Notes: generated by a model from the sequence alone, not told the origin. DNA of 64,000 nucleotides from Faucicola osloensis_B (GCA_964211495.1 CAXORL010000003.1:124001-188000), one strand, 5' to 3'; positions 1 to 8,643 are shown, counted from the first letter of the stretch. Translations and numbers: made by a program.

Positions 1-76
1 AAGAGGGGTAAAATTATACTATTTTGCTGCGTAGCATAGCATAATTTTTGCTAAGTTTATACGTTATACAAAATGC

Positions 77-481
77 TTAATTTACGCTAAAAGCGTCCTT
101 AATCCACGTAGGCGTTGGCGTGACAGCATTCCGTGTAGCTTGAACGCCTTCATAACTTACCACATCAAAGCGAATGTCAAAGTTATCAAATTGCGGATGC
201 GCCTGTAAAAAAGCGGCGGTGGTTTTAATGATTTTACGTTGTTTGGCGGGGGTGATACTGTCTAAACTTGTGCCAAATTGGCTGGCTTTTCGTTGACGCA
301 CTTCGACAATGACTAAGCAAGGGATTTTTTGCGTCGGCTCGAGCATCACCAAATCAAGCTCGCCTAAGTTTTTGTAGTGCCAGTTTTTGGCAAAAAACGT
401 TAAACCTTGCGCTTCAAGGTAGCCTTTGGCGAGGGTTTCATAATAGTCACCTTGGCGCTGTTTTGGGGCGGTGAGTTTCAT
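77..481 (-). CDS. yraN: UPF0102 / YraN family nuclease-like protein
   Basis: This 134-residue protein has the length and motifs of the YraN family, which has a restriction-endonuclease-like fold and a poorly defined role. The motif GELD lies at residues 40-43 and VEVR at 59-62, matching the family's GE-[IL]-D...(V/F)-E-V pattern of putative metal-binding acidic residues. The start is an ATG at 481. It is transcribed away from rsmI, as in many gammaproteobacteria, but here an extra gene lies between the two. No signal peptide is visible, so it should be cytoplasmic. Family assignment is firm; function is not. Confidence 0.9.
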   Translation of the reverse strand: MKLTAPKQRQGDYYETLAKGYLEAQGLTFFAKNWHYKNLGELDLVMLEPTQKIPCLVIVEVRQRKASQFGTSLDSITPAKQRKIIKTTAAFLQAHPQFDNFDIRFDVVSYEGVQATRNAVTPTPTWIKDAFSVN

Positions 482-493
482 TTTGAAGGATGA

Positions 494-524
494 TTGACTA
501 TGTTAAAATGAAATTGATTATACT
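494..524 (+). promoter_or_regulatory. Candidate promoter in the yraN/orphan divergent gap
   Basis: TTGACT at 494-499 and TATACT at 519-524 are separated by 19 bp, longer than the ideal 17. They lie 15 bp upstream of the orphan gene's ATG. This is a reasonable sigma70-like promoter for the orphan, possibly reading on into rsmI. Confidence 0.4.
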
Positions 525-538
525 TTGAGAATTAAACA

Positions 539-949
539 ATGCAAAATCCAAAATGCCAAGTTTATCCTAACCTTCCCTTTGAAAATCTCATTCCCGCCAT
601 TGATGCGATTCATTATGACGGCCGTACATTGCGAGTAACATTGCTATTTAAACCACAAGATTATGAGTTAGTATATTTAGACTTTGAATATGTCATGGGT
701 TTTAGAATGCTTATAGAAGGAGATTTACTAGACTTTGCAAATGATGAATACCCTAAAAATTGGTTATTATCTGTTTCAGAAAATGGCTGGTATGAACAGG
801 AAAAATTACGAAAAGGCTTTACTTCACAATATGTCTTTGACATGAAGGGTAACCGCCCAAATGAATTCTTTATTCTGGGTGAAAGTGATTGTATTAGTGT
901 TTTAACGAGTCTCACAGATGTTCCAAAAATAACTTTCATTGAACGATAA
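539..949 (+). CDS. Hypothetical protein, A/T-rich orphan
   Basis: I do not recognise this 136-residue protein. It is soluble, acidic and rich in aromatic residues, with no signal peptide, membrane segment or obvious catalytic motif. Its size, acidity and abundance of Phe, Tyr and Trp resemble small immunity-type proteins of contact-dependent toxin systems, but that is only a resemblance and no toxin gene is adjacent. The gene is clearly richer in A/T than its neighbours yraN and rsmI, and it interrupts their usual divergent pairing, which suggests acquisition. The ATG at 539 has only a weak purine stretch (GAGA) upstream. The gap to rsmI is 24 bp, so the two may be cotranscribed. Confidence 0.7.
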   Translation: MQNPKCQVYPNLPFENLIPAIDAIHYDGRTLRVTLLFKPQDYELVYLDFEYVMGFRMLIEGDLLDFANDEYPKNWLLSVSENGWYEQEKLRKGFTSQYVFDMKGNRPNEFFILGESDCISVLTSLTDVPKITFIER

Positions 950-973
950 TTTTATAAAGAAAACGAGAAAAAT

Positions 974-1822
974 ATGACTTCAAATCAAGGCACACTCTAT
1001 ATCGTCGCCACCCCGATTGGTAATTTATCCGATATCACCGCCCACGCCATCGACTGCCTAAAAAGCGTGGCTATCATCGCCTGTGAGGACACCCGCACCT
1101 CGGGCAAACTGCTCAACCACTTTAACATCCCCACCAAAACTTGGGCTTATCACGACCACAATGCCGAAGTACAGACCCCTAAACTAATTGAGATATTACA
1201 GTCAGGGCAAAGTATCGCGCTTATCAGTGATGCCGGTACCCCGCTGATTAGCGACCCTGGTTTTCGACTTGTACGCGCCTGTCACCAAGCCGGTATCAAA
1301 GTCTCACCGGTTGTCGGCGCCAGTGCTGCCATAGCCGCCTTATCGGTCGCAGGATTACCCTCAGACAAGTTTTATTTTTATGGCTTTTTGCCCGCCAAAA
1401 CCGCAGGACGCCAAAGCGAATTGACTAAAATCAAAGATTTAACTGCCACGCTGATTTTTTATGAAGCGCCCCATCGTATTGTTGAGTGTATCGATGACAT
1501 GATTACGGTGCTTGGCGACAATCGACAAGTGACGTTCTGCCGTGAAATAACCAAAACGTTTGAAACCATTTATCCATCAACGCTCGGTGCATTAAAGCAG
1601 TTTGTTGCAAGCGATGCCAATCAGCAAAAAGGGGAAATGGTACTGGTGGTCGCTGGCGCAAGTGAATTACAGAATCATGATAATCAACACGATGAATTGT
1701 TAAAACGACTATTGCAAGATTTGTCGGTGAAAAAAGCCGCACAGCTTGCCAGCGATATCACAGGCGCAAAGAAAAATGCCTTGTATGAACGGGCCTTGAT
1801 GTTAAAAGACGATAATGATTAA
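974..1822 (+). CDS. rsmI: 16S rRNA (cytidine1402-2'-O)-methyltransferase RsmI
   Basis: RsmI methylates the ribose of C1402 in the decoding centre of 16S rRNA using S-adenosylmethionine. The 282-residue length fits the family. The SAM/tetrapyrrole-methylase motifs are clear: ATPIGNL at residues 12-18, EDTRTS at 38-43 and SDAGTPLISDPG at 85-96, followed by YEAPHR in the middle of the protein. The C-terminal 60 residues form the small helical extension usual for RsmI. The gene overlaps the convergent transporter gene by 4 bp at their stop codons. Confidence 0.95.
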   Translation: MTSNQGTLYIVATPIGNLSDITAHAIDCLKSVAIIACEDTRTSGKLLNHFNIPTKTWAYHDHNAEVQTPKLIEILQSGQSIALISDAGTPLISDPGFRLVRACHQAGIKVSPVVGASAAIAALSVAGLPSDKFYFYGFLPAKTAGRQSELTKIKDLTATLIFYEAPHRIVECIDDMITVLGDNRQVTFCREITKTFETIYPSTLGALKQFVASDANQQKGEMVLVVAGASELQNHDNQHDELLKRLLQDLSVKKAAQLASDITGAKKNALYERALMLKDDND

Positions 1823-2607
1823 CTATTAAAAGCTTTGAATAAGGCGTTAACGCCTAACAGTAATAAAATCACCAACGTCATATTTTTGAACATTTTTTGT
1901 GAGATTTTATGACGAAAATAAAACCCGATATACAAACACAGCAACGACAACAGCGTCGCCACGCCAAGCACGCCCAATTCTGTCGTTGGTAGGCTCACAA
2001 ACCCTTGCCACAGCACGATGAGCTGAGCGATTTTGCCGACCACATAGCACAGGTTACTGGCTTTAATCAGCTCGGTTTTGGGGTCTAGGCTGTCTTCGGT
2101 AGCCGATAGCAAGTACATCACCAGTAGCGGCGACATGGCATTGGTGGCACCGCCGAGCACGCCTGCCACCAGCCCACTGAAGATTAAACTTGGTTGATTA
2201 TTGGGCAGTCGAATATTTTCGCCCGTTTGACTTGCCAAAAACTGGGTCAGCACATATCCGACAATCAATAGCCCAAGCCCGATCAGCAAATAATGCGGTG
2301 GGATGAGAAACACCAACTTTGTGCCGATCAGACTGCCCACAAAACTAGTAAACACCAATAGCCAATATTTTTTGAGGTAGTAGCCAATATTGCCACCCTC
2401 CAAAAACACCACCGAGTTAATTACTAAACACGGCACGACTGTCAGTAGCAGCACATGCGACATCGGATAAAAACTTGCCAATGCTGTGGTCGCAATCAGC
2501 GTCACGCCAATCCCTGTCAGCCCATGAAACATACTAGCGATGGCAAATATCGCGGGGATCATGAACATCGAAAGCATAACGCCTTGCTGAACGGAAAAAA
2601 TCGCCAT
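1819..2607 (-). CDS. TSUP (TauE/SafE) family membrane transporter
   Basis: A 262-residue polytopic inner-membrane protein with about eight hydrophobic segments, typical of the TauE/SafE family of putative exporters or permeases for sulfite, sulfoacetate or related organosulfur anions. The glycine-rich N-terminal repeat (FHGLTGIGVTLIA, residues about 27-39) and the central SGLVAGVLGGATNAMSPLLVMYLL segment typify the two half-repeats of the family. The substrate cannot be told from sequence. The gene starts 6 bp after the coaBC stop, so the two probably share a transcript. A second TSUP protein is encoded near 5.3-6.1 kb but is not a close copy. Confidence 0.85.
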   Translation of the reverse strand: MAIFSVQQGVMLSMFMIPAIFAIASMFHGLTGIGVTLIATTALASFYPMSHVLLLTVVPCLVINSVVFLEGGNIGYYLKKYWLLVFTSFVGSLIGTKLVFLIPPHYLLIGLGLLIVGYVLTQFLASQTGENIRLPNNQPSLIFSGLVAGVLGGATNAMSPLLVMYLLSATEDSLDPKTELIKASNLCYVVGKIAQLIVLWQGFVSLPTTELGVLGVATLLSLLCLYIGFYFRHKISQKMFKNMTLVILLLLGVNALFKAFNS

Positions 2608-2613
2608 CAGCCA

Positions 2614-3939
2614 CTATCTTACCAAGGTAAATTTACCCGCTAATTGTTTACCAATTAAGCTGACCAGCTGATTGGCAATGATATCCTTGCTGGCTTTTTC
2701 GAGGCTGACTGCGGCGTCTTTGCCCTTAAAAAACACCGTCATGGCATTGTCATCACTGCCAAAACCAATATCGGTACGGGACACATCATTGCATGCAATC
2801 ATATCGAGATTTTTTGCTTCGAGTTTGCCACGAGCGTATTTTTCGATATCTTGGGTTTCTGCCGCAAATCCTACCACAAAAACCTCAGGAAATTCTTCGG
2901 CAATGGTCGCCAAAATATCAGCATTTTTCACCAAATCCAGTGCCATCTGGTCTTGCGTTTTTTTAATCTTTTGCGGTACGACATCACGCGTGCGATAATC
3001 GGCAACCGCAGCCGTGGCAATAAAAATATCGGTCGCTGTACTGACAGGTTCGACTTCAATATCATTGCCAAATTCATCATGATCATGATGATGGTGGTCA
3101 TGGTCGTGATGGTGGTGGTCATGGCACTCACATATATCGTCACTGGCGCATTGGCGAGCGGTCATTAGCATTTCTTCAGCCGATAACACATCGATACGAT
3201 TGACCAGTAGTGGCGTTGGCAGCGGTACTTTACCCCCAACGATCAAGGTTACCCTCGCGCCTGCATTACGGCACGCTTTTGCTAGCGCAAATCCCATTTT
3301 GCCCGTGGAATGATTGGATAAATAGCGCACAGGGTCGATGGCTTCAATCGTTGGACCTGCGGTGATTGTCACATTTTTACCCGCCAATACTTGTGGGGTG
3401 ACTTGTCTTGCGATGAAATATTGCACGTATTCAAGCAACTGCTCTGGCTCTGGCAATCTTCCCTCACCGATATCACCACAGGCTTGTTCACCGCTGGCTG
3501 GCTGGATGATCTCATAATCATAATCGGTTAACGTCTGCAAATTAAGTTTGACCGATGGATGTTGCCACATTTGCTGATTCATAGCAGGTGCTACTAAAAT
3601 CGGGGCAGCGGTAGCAAGGCAGACGGTAGTGAGTAAATCATCCGCTATTCCCATGGCCAGTTTAGCAATCGTATTCGCGGTAGCAGGCGCGATAATCAGT
3701 AAATCCGCCCATTTTGCCAGTTCAATATGCCCCATTCCCAGCTCAGCGGTCTCATCCAACAAGTCGATATGCACTTGGTTTCCCGTCAAGGCCTGCAGCG
3801 TTAACGGTGTGATAAAGGCTTGCGCGCTTGCCGTCATAATAACACGGACGTCATAGCCATTTTTAATCAATAGTCGGGCAAACGAGGCAGATTTGTAGGC
3901 AGCAATACCGCCTGTGATACCAAGAAGGATATTTTTCAT
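2614..3939 (-). CDS. coaBC: Bifunctional CoaBC: phosphopantothenoylcysteine decarboxylase / synthetase with His-rich insert
   Basis: CoaBC joins cysteine to 4'-phosphopantothenate (CoaB, CTP-dependent) and decarboxylates the product (CoaC, FMN-dependent) in coenzyme A synthesis. CoaC spans about residues 1-185: GITGGIAAYK at 7-16, His71, APAMN at 117-121 and active-site Cys154 in the ACGDIGEG loop. CoaB follows: TAGPT from residue 193, NHSTGKMG at 209-216 and AAVADYR after residue 300. The oddity is an insertion of about 30 residues in CoaB containing an 11-His/5-Asp run at residues 273-288, preceded by Cys270 and Cys272. E. coli CoaBC has nothing like it at this place. At 441 residues the protein is longer than the usual 400-410. 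The start is the ATG at 3939. Confidence 0.97.
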   Translation of the reverse strand: MKNILLGITGGIAAYKSASFARLLIKNGYDVRVIMTASAQAFITPLTLQALTGNQVHIDLLDETAELGMGHIELAKWADLLIIAPATANTIAKLAMGIADDLLTTVCLATAAPILVAPAMNQQMWQHPSVKLNLQTLTDYDYEIIQPASGEQACGDIGEGRLPEPEQLLEYVQYFIARQVTPQVLAGKNVTITAGPTIEAIDPVRYLSNHSTGKMGFALAKACRNAGARVTLIVGGKVPLPTPLLVNRIDVLSAEEMLMTARQCASDDICECHDHHHHDHDHHHHDHDEFGNDIEVEPVSTATDIFIATAAVADYRTRDVVPQKIKKTQDQMALDLVKNADILATIAEEFPEVFVVGFAAETQDIEKYARGKLEAKNLDMIACNDVSRTDIGFGSDDNAMTVFFKGKDAAVSLEKASKDIIANQLVSLIGKQLAGKFTLVR

Positions 3940-4026
3940 AAGATAATAGCACTAAAAAATTTCGCCTATAGTAACAATTTTCCGCCACTTTAGGTATGAT
4001 TAATCATCATTTATTAGGAAATGCCT

Positions 4027-4704
4027 ATGGCAATCAAAGACTGGCACCAAGACGAGCGCCCCAGAGAAAAGCTACTGCAAAAAGGCGCGGATAGTCTATC
4101 CGATAGTGAGATTTTGGCAATATTTCTGCGCACAGGCACCAAAGACCAATCCGCTATCGAACTGGCTCGTGGCTTAATTGAAAAATTTGGCAGTCTGGCT
4201 CAGTTACTAGCTGCCCCTAGTGAAGCAGTCATGGCTTGTCATGGTATCGGCATGGCAAAATACGCGCAGATTTTGGCAAGCCTTGAGATGGGCAAACGCT
4301 ACCTTGCCAGCCAAGTCAAACAAGCCCCTACCCTTAACGACAGCCAATTGGTCAAAGACTATCTGACTACGCAGCTGCGACCGCTCAATCGCGAGGTGTT
4401 TGCGGTGCTGTTTTTGACCAATCAACTCACCTTAATCCAGTATGAGGTATTATTCACAGGCGGTATTTCATCGTGCTCGGTGTGTGTGCGGGAAGTGTTG
4501 CGCTGTGCGTTAAAATATGGGGCAAGTCAGCTTATAATCGCCCATAACCACCCAAGCACCTCTGCCACAGCGTCACAAGCAGATTTAGAAATTACCCGCA
4601 ATTTGGCAAAAGCGTGTCAGCTTGTCGATATGACTTTGATTGACCATATTATCGTAGGTCAAGATGGTACGCTCTCTTTACAAGAAACAGGCAAGATGCC
4701 TTAG
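4027..4704 (+). CDS. radC: RadC / JAB-domain DNA repair-associated protein
   Basis: RadC-family protein of 225 residues from the preferred start. A helix-hairpin-helix region (HGIGMAKYA, residues 72-80) is followed by the MPN/JAMM metal-binding motif HNHPS...D (His173, His175, Asp186). The family's role in DNA repair or recombination is disputed and its enzymatic activity is unproven. I chose the second ATG at 4027 because AGGA at 4017-4020 lies 6 bp from it but abuts the ATG at 4021. It is divergent from coaBC, the arrangement found in many gammaproteobacteria, and overlaps the convergent DUF4126 gene by 4 bp. Confidence 0.93.
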   Translation: MAIKDWHQDERPREKLLQKGADSLSDSEILAIFLRTGTKDQSAIELARGLIEKFGSLAQLLAAPSEAVMACHGIGMAKYAQILASLEMGKRYLASQVKQAPTLNDSQLVKDYLTTQLRPLNREVFAVLFLTNQLTLIQYEVLFTGGISSCSVCVREVLRCALKYGASQLIIAHNHPSTSATASQADLEITRNLAKACQLVDMTLIDHIIVGQDGTLSLQETGKMP

Positions 4705-5270
4705 CGTTTGACGCGGTTTTTAACCGTTATTACCACCCAAATCATCATCAGTAAACCGATGAGTAACGCAATCATCGCAAAAATGGGTGAAAAAATCGAC
4801 AAAGCCGACAGCCCTATCGCTGTGCCTGTCTCTGCCACTGAAACAGCGGGATTTGCCAAACCGCCCGTCGTCGCAGTCGAAGCCACGCGCGTGGTGGCAG
4901 CTGTACCTTTTATCGTAGCCGCAGCGCCGCCGCCAGCAATGATCGCTAGCGCCCAAGTCATGGCAGGACTCATATCGGTCAATGTCGAAGCCATGACCAA
5001 TGTTCCTGCAATCCCTGCGAGCGGTACAGCAACCGTATCTAACAGATGATCAACCAACGGGATTAAATAACTGATCGACTCTGCAATACTGGCTACGCCT
5101 AAAATAATTAACGCAGGCGTAGAGCCTACCCACTGCCAGCTATCATTAAGGGGAATAATATGAAAATATGCGGCAGAGCTGAGGGCAAACAGCGGTACAA
5201 ACACACGAAACCCGCTACTTGCCGCCAAGCCAATCCCAAGAAAGATACTTAAAATCATTTCAGTTGTCAT
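4701..5270 (-). CDS. DUF4126 domain membrane protein
   Basis: A small polytopic membrane protein of 189 residues from the preferred ATG. It opens with a hydrophobic segment followed by GLAASSGFRVFVPLF, a Gly/Ser-rich signature I associate with DUF4126. Several later segments are Ala/Gly-rich and hydrophobic, notably AGGGAAATIKGTAATTR, and the C-terminal transmembrane helix ends in basic residues (KNRVKR). An upstream TTG at 5285 would add five residues, but ATG at 5270 is more plausible. No function is known for the family. Confidence 0.8.
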   Translation of the reverse strand: MTTEMILSIFLGIGLAASSGFRVFVPLFALSSAAYFHIIPLNDSWQWVGSTPALIILGVASIAESISYLIPLVDHLLDTVAVPLAGIAGTLVMASTLTDMSPAMTWALAIIAGGGAAATIKGTAATTRVASTATTGGLANPAVSVAETGTAIGLSALSIFSPIFAMIALLIGLLMMIWVVITVKNRVKR

Positions 5271-5323
5271 ATTTTCGATACTCAAAGTATGAATAATTTT
5301 ACCGCTATCATAAATAAAAATTA

Positions 5324-6076
5324 TTAAGAAAAAAACACATATTTAATTAGCATCGCAAAACACATCACCACAATTACCGGTCGAATAAACTTAGTACCGC
5401 CTTTGACCACCATCTGCGCGCCCAATGAAGCACCGATAAATTGCCCCACCATCATAGCAAGCCCCACTGACCAAAGCACTTTTCCACCCAGTATAAAAAA
5501 CATCAGCGACGCGGCATTGCTGGTAAAGTTGAGTAACTTGGCATTGGCAGTCGCGGTAATCATATCCAAGCCCCGCATGGTGATACCGCCTAGCGCAAAA
5601 AACATCCCTGTACCAGGGCCCAAATAGCCATCATAAAAGCCAATCAAGGGTGACATCCCATATTGCCATTTATTTTTGCTAATTCGTGGTGCAGATTTGA
5701 CCTCACCGATAGTGGGCGCAAACAGATAATAAATACCAATAAGCGCGATTAAAAAAGGAATGCCTTTGGCTAATAGCACTGGCGGAGAAAGTTGTACAGC
5801 CATAGCGCCTAGTACCGCCCCCACAAAGCAAGCGATAAGCGAACGCCAAATTTGCTTGGGGTGAATTTTGCCTTTGCGTATCATGGTAATAGAGGCAGAG
5901 AGCGAACCTGCCGTTGCTTGCAGCTTGTTGGTGCCCAAGGTATAAAGCGTAGGAACATTTGCCATTAGCAGGGCAGGAATAGTCAATAAGCCACCGCCCC
6001 CTGCCATGGCATCTAAAAATCCTGCAATCCCCGCGACCAACGTTAACATCACTAGTACATCAAAACTCAATTGCAT
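5324..6076 (-). CDS. TSUP (TauE/SafE, YfcA-like) family membrane transporter
   Basis: Second TSUP-family permease in this region, about 250 residues. Recognisable family features are AGFLDAMAGGGGLLTIPALL near the N-terminus and the matching half-repeat IGFYDGYLGPGTGMFFALG in the middle; the latter is the YfcA-type hallmark. About eight hydrophobic helices place it in the inner membrane. The longest open frame begins with a TTG at 6118 inside the rplQ terminator, so I prefer the ATG at 6076, with GGAA a suitable distance upstream; an adjacent ATG at 6079 is the alternative. The substrate is unknown. Confidence 0.85.
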   Translation of the reverse strand: MQLSFDVLVMLTLVAGIAGFLDAMAGGGGLLTIPALLMANVPTLYTLGTNKLQATAGSLSASITMIRKGKIHPKQIWRSLIACFVGAVLGAMAVQLSPPVLLAKGIPFLIALIGIYYLFAPTIGEVKSAPRISKNKWQYGMSPLIGFYDGYLGPGTGMFFALGGITMRGLDMITATANAKLLNFTSNAASLMFFILGGKVLWSVGLAMMVGQFIGASLGAQMVVKGGTKFIRPVIVVMCFAMLIKYVFFS

Positions 6077-6116
6077 CATATTTCCAAAGGTAAATTGAGA
6101 ATTTATCACTATAAAC

Positions 6117-6152
6117 AAAAAACCCCATAAGCGCGAACCTATGGGGTTTTTT
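6117..6152 (-). terminator. Strong intrinsic terminator after rplQ
   Basis: A 13-bp perfect stem (6117-6129 with 6140-6152) encloses a 10-nt loop and is flanked by runs of six A and six T, so it can act in both directions. It ends the ribosomal protein cluster and lies just upstream of the downstream transporter's start. Confidence 0.9.
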
Positions 6153-6164
6153 CAATCAGTATGA

Positions 6165-6524
6165 TTAGTCACGGTCTACTAATTCAACGTATGCCATCGG
6201 CGCAGCATCGCCATCGCGATAACCACATTTGATGATACGTAAATAACCACCTGGACGCGCTTTGTAGCGTGGACCTAGTGTCGTGAATAATTTACCTACA
6301 GTCGCTTTATTACGTAAGCGGTTAAACGCTAGACGACGGTTAGCAACTGAATCTTCTTTTGCCAAAGTAATTAACGGCTCTGCCACACGGCGAAGCTCTT
6401 TAGCTTTAGGAAGAGTAGTTTTGATGAGTTCATGTTCAAATAGTGAGTTGGTCATATTTTGGAACATGGCCTTACGATGGCTGCTGGTACGACCCAACTT
6501 AACTCCACTGTTACGATGTCGCAT
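6165..6524 (-). CDS. rplQ: 50S ribosomal protein L17
   Basis: L17 is a large-subunit protein near the peptide exit tunnel. At 119 residues from the ATG at 6524 it matches the family; the start gives MRHRNSG, the canonical L17 N-terminus, with AAGGA 9 bp upstream. A longer frame from a TTG at 6530 is unlikely. It is the last gene of the alpha operon, 20 bp after rpoA, and is followed by the strong terminator at 6117-6152. Confidence 0.98.
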   Translation of the reverse strand: MRHRNSGVKLGRTSSHRKAMFQNMTNSLFEHELIKTTLPKAKELRRVAEPLITLAKEDSVANRRLAFNRLRNKATVGKLFTTLGPRYKARPGGYLRIIKCGYRDGDAAPMAYVELVDRD

Positions 6525-6544
6525 GGTCAAACTTCCTTTAAATT

Positions 6545-7552
6545 TTAACGGCTACGGTAAGAGAAGCGGTCATCAACACGTAAATCAGCAGGTGGCCAAT
6601 TTTCAAGACGCATACCAAGCTCTAAGTCTTTAGAAGCAAGGACGTCTTTGATTTCAGTTAATGATTTCTTACCGAGATTTGGGGTTTTTAACAACTCAGT
6701 TTCGGTGCGTTGTACCAAATCGCCAATGTAATAGATATTTTCCGCCTTCAAGCAATTTGCTGAGCGAACCGTTAATTCTAAGTCATCCACTGGGCGAAGT
6801 AGCACAGGGTCAACTTCTTCTTTTTCCTTAACAGGTTCTGGGGTAGCTTCCGCTTCAAGGTCAACAAATACGGCAATTTGCTGCTGCAAAATCGTTGCTG
6901 CTTTACGAATTGCTTCTTCTGGATCGATGGTACCATTGGTTTCAAGTTCGATAACCAAACGGTCTAAGTCAGTACGTTGTTCAACACGGGCATTTTCAAC
7001 TTGGTATGCCACGCGTAAGATTGGGCTATAGCTAGCATCCAATTTTAAACGACCAATAACTTTGTTATCACCAGAATCTTTACGTACATTGGCAGGCTCA
7101 TAACCACGACCTACTGCTACACGTAAACGCATTTTTAAATGACCACGATCACTTAATGTACCTAAAACTAAATCAGGATTGATAATCTCTACATTGTGAG
7201 GTAACTCAATATCTGATGCTAGTACAGTGCCAGGACCTTGTTTGTCAAGGGTCAAGAATACTTCATTTTGATCATGCAATTGGATCGCTAAACCTTTTAA
7301 ATTTAATAATAGATCTAACACATCTTCTTGCAACCCTTCAAGGGTTGAATACTCATGATCAACGCCTTCGATTTCAGCTTCGATTACAGCTGCACCAGGC
7401 AATGAAGATAATAGAATACGACGTAGGGCATTACCTAATGTATGCCCAAAACCTCGTTCTAACGGTTCGAGCGTGACTTTGGCGTGTGTTTCATTGACCG
7501 TGTCCACATGAATGGCATTCGGTGTAAGAAACTCAGTAGCATTTAGCATCAT
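6545..7552 (-). CDS. rpoA: DNA-directed RNA polymerase alpha subunit
   Basis: The alpha subunit dimerises to nucleate RNA polymerase assembly. The N-terminal domain (about residues 1-235) has GFGHTLGNALRRILLSSLPG, the dimerisation helix signature, near residues 35-54. The C-terminal domain (about 255-320) has LTVRSANCLKAENI and LLKTPNLGKKSLTEI, the DNA/UP-element and activator contact region. The 335-residue length is typical. The ATG at 7552 has GAGG six bases upstream. It sits between rpsD and rplQ as in E. coli. Confidence 0.99.
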   Translation of the reverse strand: MMLNATEFLTPNAIHVDTVNETHAKVTLEPLERGFGHTLGNALRRILLSSLPGAAVIEAEIEGVDHEYSTLEGLQEDVLDLLLNLKGLAIQLHDQNEVFLTLDKQGPGTVLASDIELPHNVEIINPDLVLGTLSDRGHLKMRLRVAVGRGYEPANVRKDSGDNKVIGRLKLDASYSPILRVAYQVENARVEQRTDLDRLVIELETNGTIDPEEAIRKAATILQQQIAVFVDLEAEATPEPVKEKEEVDPVLLRPVDDLELTVRSANCLKAENIYYIGDLVQRTETELLKTPNLGKKSLTEIKDVLASKDLELGMRLENWPPADLRVDDRFSYRSR

Positions 7553-7581
7553 TTGTCACCTCGACTTTATAGTAAAATTAA

Positions 7582-8223
7582 TTATTTAGAGTACAACTCA
7601 ACGATTAAGCTTTCGTTGATTTCGGTTGGTAAATCAGCACGCTCTGGCGCTTGTTTAAAAGTACCTTGCAATTTGCTGTGATCCACTTCCAACCATACGG
7701 GTGTACCACGTTGACCCGCCAATTCAATTGCGTTTTTAATACGTAATTGTTCTTTGGCTTTTTCGTGTACGGCAATCACATCACCATCTTGCAATTGGAT
7801 TGAAGGAATGTTCACACGAACAAACTCATCACGACCCGCTTTTTTTACTAGAATAGCACGGTGGCTAACTAATTGGCGAGCTTCTGCGCGAGTTGCACCA
7901 AAACCCATACGATAAACAACGTTATCGAGGCGACGTTCTAACATTTGAAGCAAGTTTTCGCCAGTTGCGCCTTTCATACGCGCAGCTTCTTTATAGTAGT
8001 TTGAGAATTGACGCTCTAACACACCATAAATGCGTTTTACTTTTTGTTTTTCACGAAGCTGTGCAGAATACTCTGACGTTTTGCTACGTGGATTACCATG
8101 TTGACCAGGGGCACGGTCAGCTTTTTTGGTTTTTTCTTCGTACGCTTTTACGCCTGATTTTAATTGTAAATCAGTACCTTCACGACGAGAAAGTTTTAAT
8201 TTTGGACCTAGATAACGGGCCAT
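7582..8223 (-). CDS. rpsD: 30S ribosomal protein S4
   Basis: S4 is a primary 16S rRNA binder that nucleates 30S body assembly. This 213-residue protein begins MARYLGPK and carries the S4 RNA-binding domain at about residues 100-165 (LERRLDNVVYRMGFG, ARQLVSHRAI). It is a little longer than the E. coli protein (206). In E. coli S4 represses the alpha operon by binding the rpsM leader; the hairpin upstream of rpsM here could serve the same purpose, but that is inference. Confidence 0.99.
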   Translation of the reverse strand: MARYLGPKLKLSRREGTDLQLKSGVKAYEEKTKKADRAPGQHGNPRSKTSEYSAQLREKQKVKRIYGVLERQFSNYYKEAARMKGATGENLLQMLERRLDNVVYRMGFGATRAEARQLVSHRAILVKKAGRDEFVRVNIPSIQLQDGDVIAVHEKAKEQLRIKNAIELAGQRGTPVWLEVDHSKLQGTFKQAPERADLPTEINESLIVELYSK

Positions 8224-8233
8224 GAAAGTCTCC

Positions 8234-8623
8234 TTATACGCGACGTTTTTTCGGTGGACGAGTTCCGTTATGAGGAATCGGGGTTATATCGCTAATGCTG
8301 TTTATTTTATAACCCAATGCACCTAAGGCTCTTACCGCAGACTCACGACCAGGTCCTGGACCTTTAACCAAGACATCAACATTCTTGACACCATATTCTT
8401 GTGCTGCTTTACCAGCAACTTCAGCCGCAACCTGTGCAGCAAATGGTGTAGATTTACGTGAACCACGGAAGCCTTGTCCACCAGCGGTGGCCCAAGCCAA
8501 AGCATTACCTTGACGATCGGTAATCGTTACAATGGTGTTATTAAAAGACGCATGGATGTGCGCTACGCCCTCAGCTACCGAGCGGCGAGTCACTTTTTTG
8601 CGACTACGAGTGTCTTTTGCCAT
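8234..8623 (-). CDS. rpsK: 30S ribosomal protein S11
   Basis: S11 lies on the 30S platform near the 3' end of 16S rRNA. The 129-residue protein shows HIHASFNNTIVTITD (about residues 22-36), KSTPFAAQ and the C-terminal PIPHNGTRPPKKRRV tail, all hallmarks of S11. It is 10 bp from rpsD and 20 bp from rpsM, within the alpha operon. Confidence 0.99.
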   Translation of the reverse strand: MAKDTRSRKKVTRRSVAEGVAHIHASFNNTIVTITDRQGNALAWATAGGQGFRGSRKSTPFAAQVAAEVAGKAAQEYGVKNVDVLVKGPGPGRESAVRALGALGYKINSISDITPIPHNGTRPPKKRRV

Positions 8624-8643
8624 CTTTTAGCTTCCTAAGTTAA

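Noticed and set aside
1..76. TATAAT-like sequence on the minus strand at the window edge
   Set aside because: A TATAAT occurs near 13-18 on the minus strand but without a -35 at proper spacing, and the gene it would serve is outside the window.
3075..3130. Repeat-rich DNA in the coaBC insert as a separate repeat element
   Set aside because: It is simply the codon pattern of the His/Asp run and stays in frame within coaBC; reported as a protein feature instead.
2455..3168. Plus-strand open frames opposite coaBC and the TSUP gene
   Set aside because: They are shadows of well-supported minus-strand genes; the His-rich run appears in them only as its complement.
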